In this document: positions 36,516-45,683 of the stretch, piece by piece
Position numbering within the stretch: position 1 is the stretch's first letter
How the letters are laid out: every line of letters starts with the position of its first letter
Origin: Gammaproteobacteria bacterium
GTDB taxonomy: Bacteria > Pseudomonadota > Gammaproteobacteria > Pseudomonadales > Pseudohongiellaceae
Assembly (NCBI GenBank): GCA_028825335.1
Contig: JAPKAI010000009.1
Coordinates: forward strand, 1-51,526
Reading direction: 5' to 3'
Length of the DNA stretch: 51,526 nucleotides
Notes under the pieces: model-generated
Seen by the model: only the letters and a program-made list of their open reading frames with translations
Database searches by the model: none
Told to the model about the DNA's origin: nothing
Position numbers and translations under genes: made by a program

Positions 36516-38654
36516 CTACTGGGTAGAAGCTTGGTCTATCTCTTCCATGAATATCTCTCGTCTATAGGGAGGCATAGATTCTAGGATCGTCTTTCCATAT
36601 CGCTTGCTAACTATGCGTTCGTCGAAAAGCGTTATCTTGCCTTTGTCCGATTCACTGCGCAGCAATCTCCCACTGGCTTGAACGAGCCGAAAAGCCGCGT
36701 CGGGCACAGCCAAGGTCATAAAGGAATTGAGCCCCTGCTGTTCGATCCACTCCGATAGAGTCATTTCAATCGGATCATTCGGCACGGCAAAAGGAATTTT
36801 AGCTATCAGTACATGGGTGCAATATTTCCCTGGCAGGTCGACTCCCTCTGCGAAGCTAGACAAGCCAAAGATCAGACTGCCCTCGCCCTTGTCTATTCGT
36901 TGCCGATGATATTTTATTAATTGCGACTTCTGAAAATCATCTTGGCATAAGACTAGATCGCGCCACAATGGGGGCAGCTGCTGCATAACATCCTGCATCT
37001 GTCGTCGACTAGAAAAAAGCATGAGCGAAGCGCCAGACTTATCCACTATTCTAGGAATTGCCTTTACGATAAAATCAGTGTGTTTCTCTGAATTCGATGG
37101 CTCGCAGTGCATCTTGGGAATAACCAGGCTTGCAGAATTCGCAAAATCGAATGGGCTTAGAATGCTTAAATAGTGGGTATGCTCTGGCAAACCTGCTCGC
37201 ATCTGCAACATATCGAAATTCCCCAAAGATGAAAGCGTAGCAGAAGTAAGTACCGCGCCAGCACAATTGTCCCAAAGTCGTTGCTGTAGATTATCTGCGG
37301 CCAAAACTGGGCTAGAAGACAAACCTATATCAGCAAAATTTTCATTCGTATTATAGCTGAGCCACCTCGCTATCGGCGCCTTTCCTTCAGTGTCTGCGGA
37401 TGCATAACTTAGCCAAAGCCCCAGATTCGATTCTGCTCGCTTCTGTTGCGAGCCTATCAGTGGAAACCACTGTTCAGCGAGTTGTCTACGCTTTACATCG
37501 CCCCCATCCTCCATCGCCTCTTTCAAGTCATCACTTATGCTTTGAAATGCAGCCCCTAGACGCGCAAAAAAGCTCGCAAGGTTGGCGGCTATACTTTTCA
37601 CTTCCTCAGGCACGACTCCGAGGGCGAATGCATGTTGGATTCGATTGTCATAACTATCCGCCTGACCTATCGACTCAAGGATCTGCTCCAGTATCAACCA
37701 TGCATGGTCGAGCTGCTCCCTAGTATTGACGAGCAATTTCTGCAGTGATTTCTGAGTTGTCCCATCGATGAAGTCATCCTTGAGTAAACGTAACGACACA
37801 GTATCGGTACGCTCCAACCAAGTAGTGGTTGCCTTGATTCGAGTGTAGGCAGAGAAGTGGTTATTACTCTTTAGTGGCAGGTGATGCGCCTCATCGAAAA
37901 TATAGATGCACTTCTCAGGCTCAGGGAGAATGACCCCTCCGCCCAAAGCCAGATCGGACAAGACTAGATCGTGATTACTAACGATACAGTCTGCCTTGTC
38001 CATGGAATCCCGAGCTTGGTAGAAACAACAGTTGCTAAAGTGACTGCACTTCGGCCCCATACACTGTGCATTCTCTACAGTTACTGGCTTCCAGTCGGTA
38101 TCACTAAGCGCGGTTTCCCAGTCGTCCCTATCTCCTTTCCAATTACCCGTACTCAGCTGATCTAACATCTTCTCGTAGAGCGCATGGTCTCCGTCGGCTG
38201 GGCCATCCAATTCTTCTCCATACAAATCCATCATCGCTTGCATGCTGTCATTGCCTCTAAGCAACATATCAAGTTTAGCGAGGCACAAATATCGCCCCCT
38301 ACCCTTTGCTAAGGAATAGCTAAAACTAAGATCAGAGCCTTCCAATATTTCTGGAAGGTCCTTGAGCACGACCTGTTCTTGAAGCGCGACCGTGGCTGTG
38401 GCGATCACAACTTTGTAATTTAGCGCCTTGGCAAGCGGCAATACCGCAAGTACGTAAGCCATCGTTTTACCCGTGCCAGTGCCCGCTTCGACCACGCAGA
38501 TCGGGGCCTCGGATTCGTCGTCGGTGAGGGTCGACAAGGTCTTTGCGATCTCAGCGATCATCAAACGTTGACCATAACGCGGTGTGAGGTCTCTCGATTT
38601 AAGCAACTGACGATAAGTGGACTGAATATCCTTCTTTACGTCATCCGCCAACAT
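36516..38654 (-). CDS. dinG: DinG-family ATP-dependent DNA helicase
   Basis: Iron-sulfur XPD-like helicase that unwinds DNA in repair and at R-loops. The 712-residue protein has Walker A AGTGTGKT (57-64), DEAHH box, and four cluster cysteines C124, C198, C203 and C209, spaced exactly as in E. coli DinG (C120, C194, C199, C205). Length is near E. coli DinG (716). The AAGGACA site precedes the ATG. YoaA is the alternative paralogue, but length and cysteine spacing favour DinG. Confidence 0.92.
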   Translation of the reverse strand: MLADDVKKDIQSTYRQLLKSRDLTPRYGQRLMIAEIAKTLSTLTDDESEAPICVVEAGTGTGKTMAYVLAVLPLAKALNYKVVIATATVALQEQVVLKDLPEILEGSDLSFSYSLAKGRGRYLCLAKLDMLLRGNDSMQAMMDLYGEELDGPADGDHALYEKMLDQLSTGNWKGDRDDWETALSDTDWKPVTVENAQCMGPKCSHFSNCCFYQARDSMDKADCIVSNHDLVLSDLALGGGVILPEPEKCIYIFDEAHHLPLKSNNHFSAYTRIKATTTWLERTDTVSLRLLKDDFIDGTTQKSLQKLLVNTREQLDHAWLILEQILESIGQADSYDNRIQHAFALGVVPEEVKSIAANLASFFARLGAAFQSISDDLKEAMEDGGDVKRRQLAEQWFPLIGSQQKRAESNLGLWLSYASADTEGKAPIARWLSYNTNENFADIGLSSSPVLAADNLQQRLWDNCAGAVLTSATLSSLGNFDMLQMRAGLPEHTHYLSILSPFDFANSASLVIPKMHCEPSNSEKHTDFIVKAIPRIVDKSGASLMLFSSRRQMQDVMQQLPPLWRDLVLCQDDFQKSQLIKYHRQRIDKGEGSLIFGLSSFAEGVDLPGKYCTHVLIAKIPFAVPNDPIEMTLSEWIEQQGLNSFMTLAVPDAAFRLVQASGRLLRSESDKGKITLFDERIVSKRYGKTILESMPPYRREIFMEEIDQASTQ

Positions 38655-38886
38655 CGAGCTGTGTCCTTAAGAATTTTTCTGATATAGATAATTGATCAAC
38701 GAACTATAGCATTTGTATGCCAGTTTCCTGTGAATTTATCGGAATTTACCTTCAACAGGGCTCTTTTCTGTTTTGATTGAAACAACATCTGCTACACTCG
38801 TGTCTTAGTTAGTTAACGCGCTCATTCGACTGATAAGTCAGTAGAGAAAGCATAATAATCCAGTTAAATTCTTCGGTTCGTAGTAC
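38655..38886. other. Divergent promoter region between the helicase and DUF349 genes
   Basis: These 232 bases separate two divergent genes. AT-rich sequence is present but no promoter with correct spacing could be assigned with confidence. Confidence 0.4.
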
Positions 38887-41454
38887 ATGACAACTGCCTC
38901 AAATCCTGTATCTCCCCTCATAGATAACACTTGGCTGAATCAAGACTCAGCACAGCGTCTTGTTTCTATTGAGAAAATAGACCTCAAAGAACCAGGCGCT
39001 GCTGAATTCTTTCTCAAAGTGGCACAAGAGGATGACCATGAAGCTGTACGCTGCCGCGCCATTGCACGCATCATCGAGTTCGGAGCACTCGAACAACTAC
39101 AAAGCGCTGGCGGGACAGTACAGAAAAATGCTCAGCAGCAAATCTACCGAATTGTCGCAGGCACATTGGAAAGCAATCACAGCGAAATCGAGCGTATCGA
39201 AAAATTAAAAGAACTACCTAGTAACGGGGTTAAACAAGTAGCTCTGATAACAAAATTGAAGACAATTGGGAGCCTGGCAGTCGGTGCAGTAGCACAGAAC
39301 GAAGAGCTCGCTGATATTTGCCTATTCGCAGGCAGTGTTCATGTACGCAAGACTGCCGCAGTCAAAATCACCGACACTCAACTGCTCAAAGAGATTTTAG
39401 CCAAGGTCACAGGAAAAGATAAAACCCTCACCAAAACAATCGCGAGCCGGCTAGCTGCAGACTCTAGCAATGACAGCGAAAAAAGCAGTGCCGCTACTGA
39501 GGCTGAACCCAAAACTAAGAAAGATGAAGTCGCGTCGAAAACGGCAGACAAGCCGGCAGACATCAAGAAAGTAAAAATAGAGAAACCAGATAAAGCTGAA
39601 AAGGTTGAGAAAGTTCACGTCCCGCTCGTAGAGTCCAGCATTGAATTCGATGCTGCTGAAAAGGAGGCCGTAAAGCTTAGCTACAAAAACACTGCCCGAC
39701 TCTTTGAAATTCGTTCGCAACTAAGAAAATTGCAAGCCAGACTAGCGGGTACCGATACGGCGCTTGCTGCAAAGGTTGAAAACCTGCAGACAGGCATCGC
39801 GGAAAAGATTACCAAGAACAATGAATACCAGGAACAACTGAAGGCGAAAACCGAGGAGCTTCTCACCTCGCTCACCGAGGCTCTCGATTCTGGAAATTCA
39901 GAGAATGCGACTCAATACTGGGACAAGATTCAGGGAAACATAAGCAATACAACTAATCAGGTACGGTCCGAGCTTCTCAAGAAGTCCAACGTACACAAAG
40001 AGAAGGTTATAAAACTTCGTGATTGGAAAATATTTGCCTCAACTGAGAAAAAGAAAGAACTGATTACTCAGATGCAACACCTGATCGATTCAAAGATGCA
40101 TGCTTCCGATCGCTCAAAAAGCATTAGCAAGATGCACAAAGAATGGAAGACCCTAGGTCGCTCGAGCCAGAACGAACAGTTCTGGAAGGAATTTAAAAAG
40201 TTATCAGATCAGGCCTATGAGCCTTGTAAGGAATATTTCAAAGAACGAAAGCAGCTAATGGTACAGAACCTGTTAAAGCGCCGAGAGATATGTGAATCTC
40301 TTGAAGCCGAGCATAAGATTTTACAGGAGGCTGACGACGAGCCAGACATCTCTAAATTAAACAAACTTCTTAGCGATTCCGAGAAGGATTGGAAATCATA
40401 CGCTCCTATAGAGCAGAGCAAAATTAAGAGCTTGCAGAAACGCTTCTACGAGACAGTCAATCAATTACGAAAATTGCGCAAGAGCAGCCTATCAGTCAGC
40501 GCCAAACAAAAACAAGAACTAGTAGGGCAAGCAATCGAGCTAAGCAAGAATGATGACAAAAAACACGCCATGAACGAGGCGAAGCGCTTGCAGCAAGAAT
40601 GGAAAAAAATAGGCCCTACATCTTACCGAGAAGATCAGAGGTACTGGCAAGACTTTCGCGCCGCCTGCGATGCTATTTTCAACAAGCGCGACCAGGCTTC
40701 GAACGAACTACGTGAAGACCTCCAAAAGATCGAGACTCGGCTCAACGAGATACTCGCGACCCTGGACTCCATAGTTAAGGAGAACGATTCTGCTTTCCGC
40801 GAATCCCGGGCTTCTTATCAGGATTTAGCTCAAGAATTCTCAAACTCACTAGACCCCCGAATCAAATCAAAGCGCAAACGGTTGCTTGACCGGTTTAACT
40901 CAGCAAAGCGCCTGATCGACTCTAGATTTCGAGCATTGCCTGATAAACGACAGCAGAAATTGATGCAGACCATCCTTGAGAAAGCATCCATGCTACAAGA
41001 TATCGAGAAGGCCCTTCTAGGCGAGAGTGATGCGGAAAAATTTGGCTCACTGCAACAGGCTTTTGACTCTGATGCCTGGAACAAAACCGATAAAAGTGGA
41101 AACGCTGAAATAGATGAACTGCTGAATGAGAGGCAGAGTACAGTATCTTCTGCAAAGTCCTATTCTGAGCTAGCAAAGCACTGCAAGCAATGCGAAGACA
41201 GCTTTAGGCAACTCTGCATACAGGCCGAGGTTCGAGCGAACGTCGATTCTCCAGCAGAAGACAAAGCACTCAGAATGAAGTTTCAGCTGGAGCAACTGCA
41301 GAGTGGATTCGGTCAAGCCAAACCAGACCCAAAACAGAACTTAAAATATGCCATGAGCACAGAGTTGCACTCGATTGCGCTGGGCCCGCTTGACGAATCT
41401 ACGCGAAAAGCTTTCACTGCCCGCCTAAATGAAGTCTTGCAGAATTTACGCTAA
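38887..41454 (+). CDS. Large DUF349-repeat coiled-coil protein
   Basis: An 855-residue hydrophilic, Lys/Glu-rich protein. The N-terminal 190 residues are helical with HEAT-like character; residues about 195-255 are a charged low-complexity linker rich in KAEK-type pairs; the rest contains several DUF349 units (for example MHKEWKTLGRSSQNEQFWKE and AKRLQQEWKKIGPTSYREDQ). Function of DUF349 proteins is largely unknown; nucleic-acid or envelope roles have been discussed. No signal peptide. Its 3' end overlaps the convergent acyltransferase gene by 9 bases. Confidence 0.88.
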   Translation: MTTASNPVSPLIDNTWLNQDSAQRLVSIEKIDLKEPGAAEFFLKVAQEDDHEAVRCRAIARIIEFGALEQLQSAGGTVQKNAQQQIYRIVAGTLESNHSEIERIEKLKELPSNGVKQVALITKLKTIGSLAVGAVAQNEELADICLFAGSVHVRKTAAVKITDTQLLKEILAKVTGKDKTLTKTIASRLAADSSNDSEKSSAATEAEPKTKKDEVASKTADKPADIKKVKIEKPDKAEKVEKVHVPLVESSIEFDAAEKEAVKLSYKNTARLFEIRSQLRKLQARLAGTDTALAAKVENLQTGIAEKITKNNEYQEQLKAKTEELLTSLTEALDSGNSENATQYWDKIQGNISNTTNQVRSELLKKSNVHKEKVIKLRDWKIFASTEKKKELITQMQHLIDSKMHASDRSKSISKMHKEWKTLGRSSQNEQFWKEFKKLSDQAYEPCKEYFKERKQLMVQNLLKRREICESLEAEHKILQEADDEPDISKLNKLLSDSEKDWKSYAPIEQSKIKSLQKRFYETVNQLRKLRKSSLSVSAKQKQELVGQAIELSKNDDKKHAMNEAKRLQQEWKKIGPTSYREDQRYWQDFRAACDAIFNKRDQASNELREDLQKIETRLNEILATLDSIVKENDSAFRESRASYQDLAQEFSNSLDPRIKSKRKRLLDRFNSAKRLIDSRFRALPDKRQQKLMQTILEKASMLQDIEKALLGESDAEKFGSLQQAFDSDAWNKTDKSGNAEIDELLNERQSTVSSAKSYSELAKHCKQCEDSFRQLCIQAEVRANVDSPAEDKALRMKFQLEQLQSGFGQAKPDPKQNLKYAMSTELHSIALGPLDESTRKAFTARLNEVLQNLR

Positions 41455-42597
41455 GGCTTGATTGCGACTTCGGCTGATCACTGGGTTAGCATAACTTAAC
41501 AAGTAGTGGCGATGTAACTTCGGGTCAACCACCCTCAATCTATCTAAGAAAAACTCGCGCGACTCACTCTTTATCTCAGGACTACTGATTTTCATCCCAG
41601 CCGCACTCTCCGGCAGCAAGCCTTTTTTCTGCAATAAATCGAAAGCGATATAGTTACTATCCCGCAGTTTGTAGTTCTCCAGTATTTGTGAATCGATACT
41701 AGCAGCAATGACATCAGGGGCATCGCTTTCATATTGCATCTCGCTACCAAAGGCAATGTGGACCGCTCCTTTAAAACCGATCATTCCTGCCACTATGCTC
41801 TGAATGTCACTCTTTTCATTTTTTGTAAACGAACCTGAAGTTTCAATCGTGTGCAGCTCTTCGGCCTTAAGAACATCACAGGCGTCATACTCATAGGAAA
41901 TTGATACCGGCACGATATGTAGTTTTTGCAAATTTTCACTAAGTGGTTGCTTGCGCTGAAACATGGCCAACATTTTTAGTAACGCACCCTCGGTCTTGTC
42001 CACGCCATCTTTTGCTCGCCCTTCTCTCTGAGCGATCCAGACATGTCTTCCTTCTTCAATAGAGTGATGCATGTATTGTGAAAGCAAAGTTAAACCTTTC
42101 AGCAACTCTCTCCCCCTCAACGATCGTTGCACTATAAAACTCTTATTGAGACGCATCAGGTCTGATACGAACGGCTTCTTTAGCAGGTTATCGCCTATGG
42201 CGATTTGTGCTGTCCTGTTTCCAGCGTTATACAGCATGTAGTTTACAAAGGCGGGGTCCATCGTAATGTCCCGATGGTTGCTCACGAAAAGGTAGCTCCT
42301 CTCGCTGTCTAGGTCTTCTAGCCCAGAGTGTGTCACGCTCGTTGTCGTATCTTCGATCATCTTGTACATGTAGTTCGCTATAAGATCCTGCATGCTCGCC
42401 ACATCGTGAACGGAGACAATTTGCCCCTTCAGCTTCTTGCGCGCAATCATTCGCATCACCCTAGGAAAAAGACGCGACATTTTAGGCGCATAGAAGCTGG
42501 CGATGCTGGATAGGAACTCAGGGTCGGTAACTAGACGATCAATGACAGGTAGAATCTCATTATCATGATAGGGCCGTATCTCTTTGAATTTATCCAT
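41446..42597 (-). CDS. Glycerol-3-phosphate/lysophospholipid acyltransferase-family protein
   Basis: A 383-residue protein with PlsB/PlsC-type motifs: FVSNHRDITMDP (the catalytic His-x4-Asp block) and IAQREGRAKDG (phosphate-binding EGR). Longer than ordinary PlsC and without obvious multiple membrane helices. Such proteins acylate glycerol phosphates or related lipids; the true substrate is unknown. It overlaps the end of the DUF349 gene on the other strand, so the two transcripts have complementary 3' ends. Confidence 0.85.
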   Translation of the reverse strand: MDKFKEIRPYHDNEILPVIDRLVTDPEFLSSIASFYAPKMSRLFPRVMRMIARKKLKGQIVSVHDVASMQDLIANYMYKMIEDTTTSVTHSGLEDLDSERSYLFVSNHRDITMDPAFVNYMLYNAGNRTAQIAIGDNLLKKPFVSDLMRLNKSFIVQRSLRGRELLKGLTLLSQYMHHSIEEGRHVWIAQREGRAKDGVDKTEGALLKMLAMFQRKQPLSENLQKLHIVPVSISYEYDACDVLKAEELHTIETSGSFTKNEKSDIQSIVAGMIGFKGAVHIAFGSEMQYESDAPDVIAASIDSQILENYKLRDSNYIAFDLLQKKGLLPESAAGMKISSPEIKSESREFFLDRLRVVDPKLHRHYLLSYANPVISRSRNQALA

Positions 42598-42704
42598 TTA
42601 TTCTTTAATTATCAATTAGTTAAAAATCTTAAAGAAATATATTTTACTGCCCTGCTTTGAGGAGTCGGATTCTATCTTCTTTGCTCATACTTGTGTAGCA
42701 CAAG

Positions 42705-44138
42705 CTATTCAGAAACAGCATCAACCGCTGTAACAGCAGCCACATAGTCATCTAGGCTCTTAAACAGATCTTGATTCGAGTCCCCTGCTCTAGCTTTCGC
42801 CTGGTCATAGCCCAACTCATATGACGCTAGCGCCTCACTTGAAACTAATCGCCCCCGCCTGAACTGATTCCATTCTGCGAGCTCTTGATTGTTCAGAGTA
42901 TCTTTAAAATTACGCGCCCGATAACGCTGCAACATTGTGCCTAATCTAGCGTCTCGAAACGGCAAATCTAGTCGAGCCAAATCTTGAGCTGAAGCCGAAC
43001 GAATCATGGACATCAAATTCTTATCAGAATCCGAAAAGAATCCACCACTGTAGATCATATAATCAGGGTCCATTTCCTTCTGCCCCAACTCTTCGGAAAA
43101 CACCTCAGCGACCTTGCTCACAATGTCCTTGCAGCCTTGCAGATAACTCCAATGAGCCTTACATTTATCCAGATCGACGCCAAACTGCTTAGCACGCTCG
43201 CTAGAAAGGACCGCTGGCGAGGCAATAACTGGACATTTATTGATATGAATTGTCTTCAGCCCGATTCGATCCACGCCTTGAACCATATCGTCCCGTGCAG
43301 TAAAAATCTTCTTTCTAATTTCTTCTACACTGAGACTCGCCCAACTTTCTGGATTCTCGCGCAAATCGTAAACGATAATTCCATTGTTATTTATGGGATG
43401 CGGACAGAGCGGCATTATCAATGCCAAACAGCCCTGTGTGGCGGGGTACATCATAGAAACATGCAGTACTGGCTTTCGAGTAACCATGTCTATTTCGGAC
43501 TGCGCTGCGCGCTTATTACGCAGCTTATAGACATAGTCGTATAGCTTCGGCTGCTTCTGCTTGATTAGTTTTGCAAATTCTATAGTCGCTATTACATCAG
43601 AAAGCGCATCATGTGCATCCGCATGTTCGATACCATTTTCTGCGGTTAGCTGTTCCAGCCTAAAACTAGTACTGCCATCTTCTCTCAACGGCCAGTTGAT
43701 GCCCTCCGGTCGAGTTGCCGCACAGAGCCTAGCCATGTCGATTATGTCCCAGCGAGAGTTACCGTTCTTCCATTCCCGCTCATAGGGGTCATAGAAGTTT
43801 CTATAGAGTAACTGTCTGGTAAGTTCATCATCGAAACGAATGCTGTTATAGCCCGCAACGCAGGTACCTGGCTGCGAGAATTCTTCGTGGATACGCTTGA
43901 TGAACTCCACTTCGCAGACACCATCGGCTAACGCCTTCTGCGGTGAAATCCCAGTTATAAGGCAGGCCATTGGGTCGGGCAAGAAATCGTCAGCGGGCGC
44001 ACAGTAGAACACTAGGGGCTCGGAAATGATGTTCAGATCCTCATCAGTGCGAATACCAGCAAACTGGGAGGCCCTATTTCTACGAGGATCTTTGCCAAAG
44101 GTCTCGAAGTCGTACCAGTAAATCGATTTATCTGACAT
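42705..44138 (-). CDS. sbcB: Exodeoxyribonuclease I
   Basis: 3'-5' single-strand DNA exonuclease in recombination and mismatch repair. The 477-residue protein has DEDD residues in YWYDFETFGKDP, FDDELTRQLLYRNFYDPYE and the DAHDALSDVIATIEFAKL segment, followed by the SH3-like and helical C-terminal domains characteristic of ExoI. Length matches E. coli ExoI (475). Single gene on the minus strand, divergent from pyrB. Confidence 0.97.
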   Translation of the reverse strand: MSDKSIYWYDFETFGKDPRRNRASQFAGIRTDEDLNIISEPLVFYCAPADDFLPDPMACLITGISPQKALADGVCEVEFIKRIHEEFSQPGTCVAGYNSIRFDDELTRQLLYRNFYDPYEREWKNGNSRWDIIDMARLCAATRPEGINWPLREDGSTSFRLEQLTAENGIEHADAHDALSDVIATIEFAKLIKQKQPKLYDYVYKLRNKRAAQSEIDMVTRKPVLHVSMMYPATQGCLALIMPLCPHPINNNGIIVYDLRENPESWASLSVEEIRKKIFTARDDMVQGVDRIGLKTIHINKCPVIASPAVLSSERAKQFGVDLDKCKAHWSYLQGCKDIVSKVAEVFSEELGQKEMDPDYMIYSGGFFSDSDKNLMSMIRSASAQDLARLDLPFRDARLGTMLQRYRARNFKDTLNNQELAEWNQFRRGRLVSSEALASYELGYDQAKARAGDSNQDLFKSLDDYVAAVTAVDAVSE

Positions 44139-44409
44139 CTGCTTACTCTATGCTGGCGGCAGGCCCGCAGACCCTAGGAGAGCCAATTATAGCGACTTCT
44201 GTCGCCTGCGTACGGCGCAGTTAGCACTGCTATTAATATCCACTTAGCAATTCCTTCTATTCGCCCATTTGTAGTAGTATCCCTGTGTTTAGTAGCATCC
44301 AGCAGAAACAGCCTATAAAGATGAAATAGCTGGCTTTTGCTAGGATACTGACTCTCGACTAATTCGACTAAAAAAATAGATCGATAACCTACACCGAGTT
44401 TAGCAAATC

Positions 44410-45423
44410 ATGGAATTTTGCGGCGCCCATATACTTAGCGTGAAGCAGTTTGAGAGATTAGATGTTGATCGGGTCTTCGAAGTCGCTGATAGCATGGTCC
44501 CTTATGCTCGGAGAGAGCGCATCACTAGAGTCCTCGAAGGAGCGATCCTGGGCAATATGTTCTTCGAACCGAGCACGCGAACACGGGTCAGCTTCGGATG
44601 CGCATTCAATCTTTTAGGTGGTCAAGTCCGCGAAACTGCCGACGTAAACACTTCCTCCATGTCAAAAGGCGAGTCGCTCTATGACACCGCCAGAGTTATA
44701 AGCGGATACAGCGATATAATAGTAATGCGCCACCCTCAGATGGGCTCGGTTAGCGAATTTGCCAAGGCCAGTCGTGTGCCAGTTGTCAACGGTGGTGACG
44801 GCCCGAACGAGCATCCCTCTCAAGCTCTCCTCGATCTCTACACTATCAAGAAGGAATTGCTCTCTAACGATCGACAGATAGATGGCATGAACATAGCCAT
44901 GATAGGCGACCTCAAGCACGGCCGAACTGTGCACTCGCTCTCACAATTATTACTACTGTATGACAACATTACATTCACTCTGATATCACCACCAGAACTT
45001 AAAATGCCCGCAGAAATTGTCTCCGAGCTTACGGCTGCGGGGCACGAAGTAATAGAAACTGAGGACATGGAAACCGGCCTAAATGACAACGATACTGTAT
45101 ACCTAACACGCATACAGGAAGAACGATTTACGACAAAGCTAGAGGCAGATATCTATCGCGGTCGCTTCAGACTGAATCAATCCATCTATACGCGCTACTG
45201 CCAGCCGAATACCGTTATCATGCATCCACTGCCGCGAGACTCGCGTGAAGAAGCCAACGAACTCGACAGTGATCTCAACCAGCATCCAAATCTCGCTATC
45301 TTTCGGCAAACAGACAATGGAGTAGTCGTCCGCATGGCCTTGTTCGCATTGGTTCTCGATGTAGCTGATAAGATCGATGATTCCGCCACCGATGTTGGAT
45401 GGTACACTCAAGGCAGGTTCTAG
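44410..45423 (+). CDS. pyrB: Aspartate carbamoyltransferase catalytic subunit
   Basis: Condenses carbamoyl phosphate with aspartate in pyrimidine synthesis. The 337-residue product has EPSTRTRVSFGCAFNLLGG, HPSQALLDLYT and the aspartate-loop segment MHPLPRDSREEANELD. No pyrI or inactive dihydroorotase gene follows, so the quaternary form is unclear. Upstream 270 bases may contain its promoter. Confidence 0.97.
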   Translation: MEFCGAHILSVKQFERLDVDRVFEVADSMVPYARRERITRVLEGAILGNMFFEPSTRTRVSFGCAFNLLGGQVRETADVNTSSMSKGESLYDTARVISGYSDIIVMRHPQMGSVSEFAKASRVPVVNGGDGPNEHPSQALLDLYTIKKELLSNDRQIDGMNIAMIGDLKHGRTVHSLSQLLLLYDNITFTLISPPELKMPAEIVSELTAAGHEVIETEDMETGLNDNDTVYLTRIQEERFTTKLEADIYRGRFRLNQSIYTRYCQPNTVIMHPLPRDSREEANELDSDLNQHPNLAIFRQTDNGVVVRMALFALVLDVADKIDDSATDVGWYTQGRF

Positions 45424-45496
45424 CACGTGAGCCTATTCAAATCAGTATCGCTATCTACAAGAAAAACTGGCATCTGCAATATGCAGGAATACGACT

Positions 45497-45663
45497 ATGG
45501 GTTTTAACGACGTACTAAATAATGTTGATCGAAAAACAACCTACGCCTAAGAATTCAGCTGTACGAAGGAAAAGGCGCTGATGAAACGGATATCGATGAC
45601 GAAAATGATTCGGGCGGCCTATCACTGGTTCGGGCCGACGACGACCAAGACAATGTATTCTAG
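45497..45663 (+). pseudogene. Small gene of about 55 codons broken by one missing base
   Basis: ATG at 45497 has AGGA at 45485-45488, a good ribosome-binding site. The first frame (MGFNDVLNNVDRKTTYA) stops at once; adding one A to the five A residues at 45532-45536 would join it to an acidic frame (LYEGKGADETDIDDENDSG) that ends at TAG 45661-45663, 168 bases or 55 residues. Family not recognised. Could be a sequencing error or true decay. Confidence 0.5.
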
Positions 45664-45683
45664 AGTGGACCTCATTAATTACT

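Noticed and set aside
45525-45545. Programmed -1 frameshift site
   Set aside because: Only five A residues are present, so the classical A AAA AAC heptamer is not formed; a one-base loss explains the data more simply.
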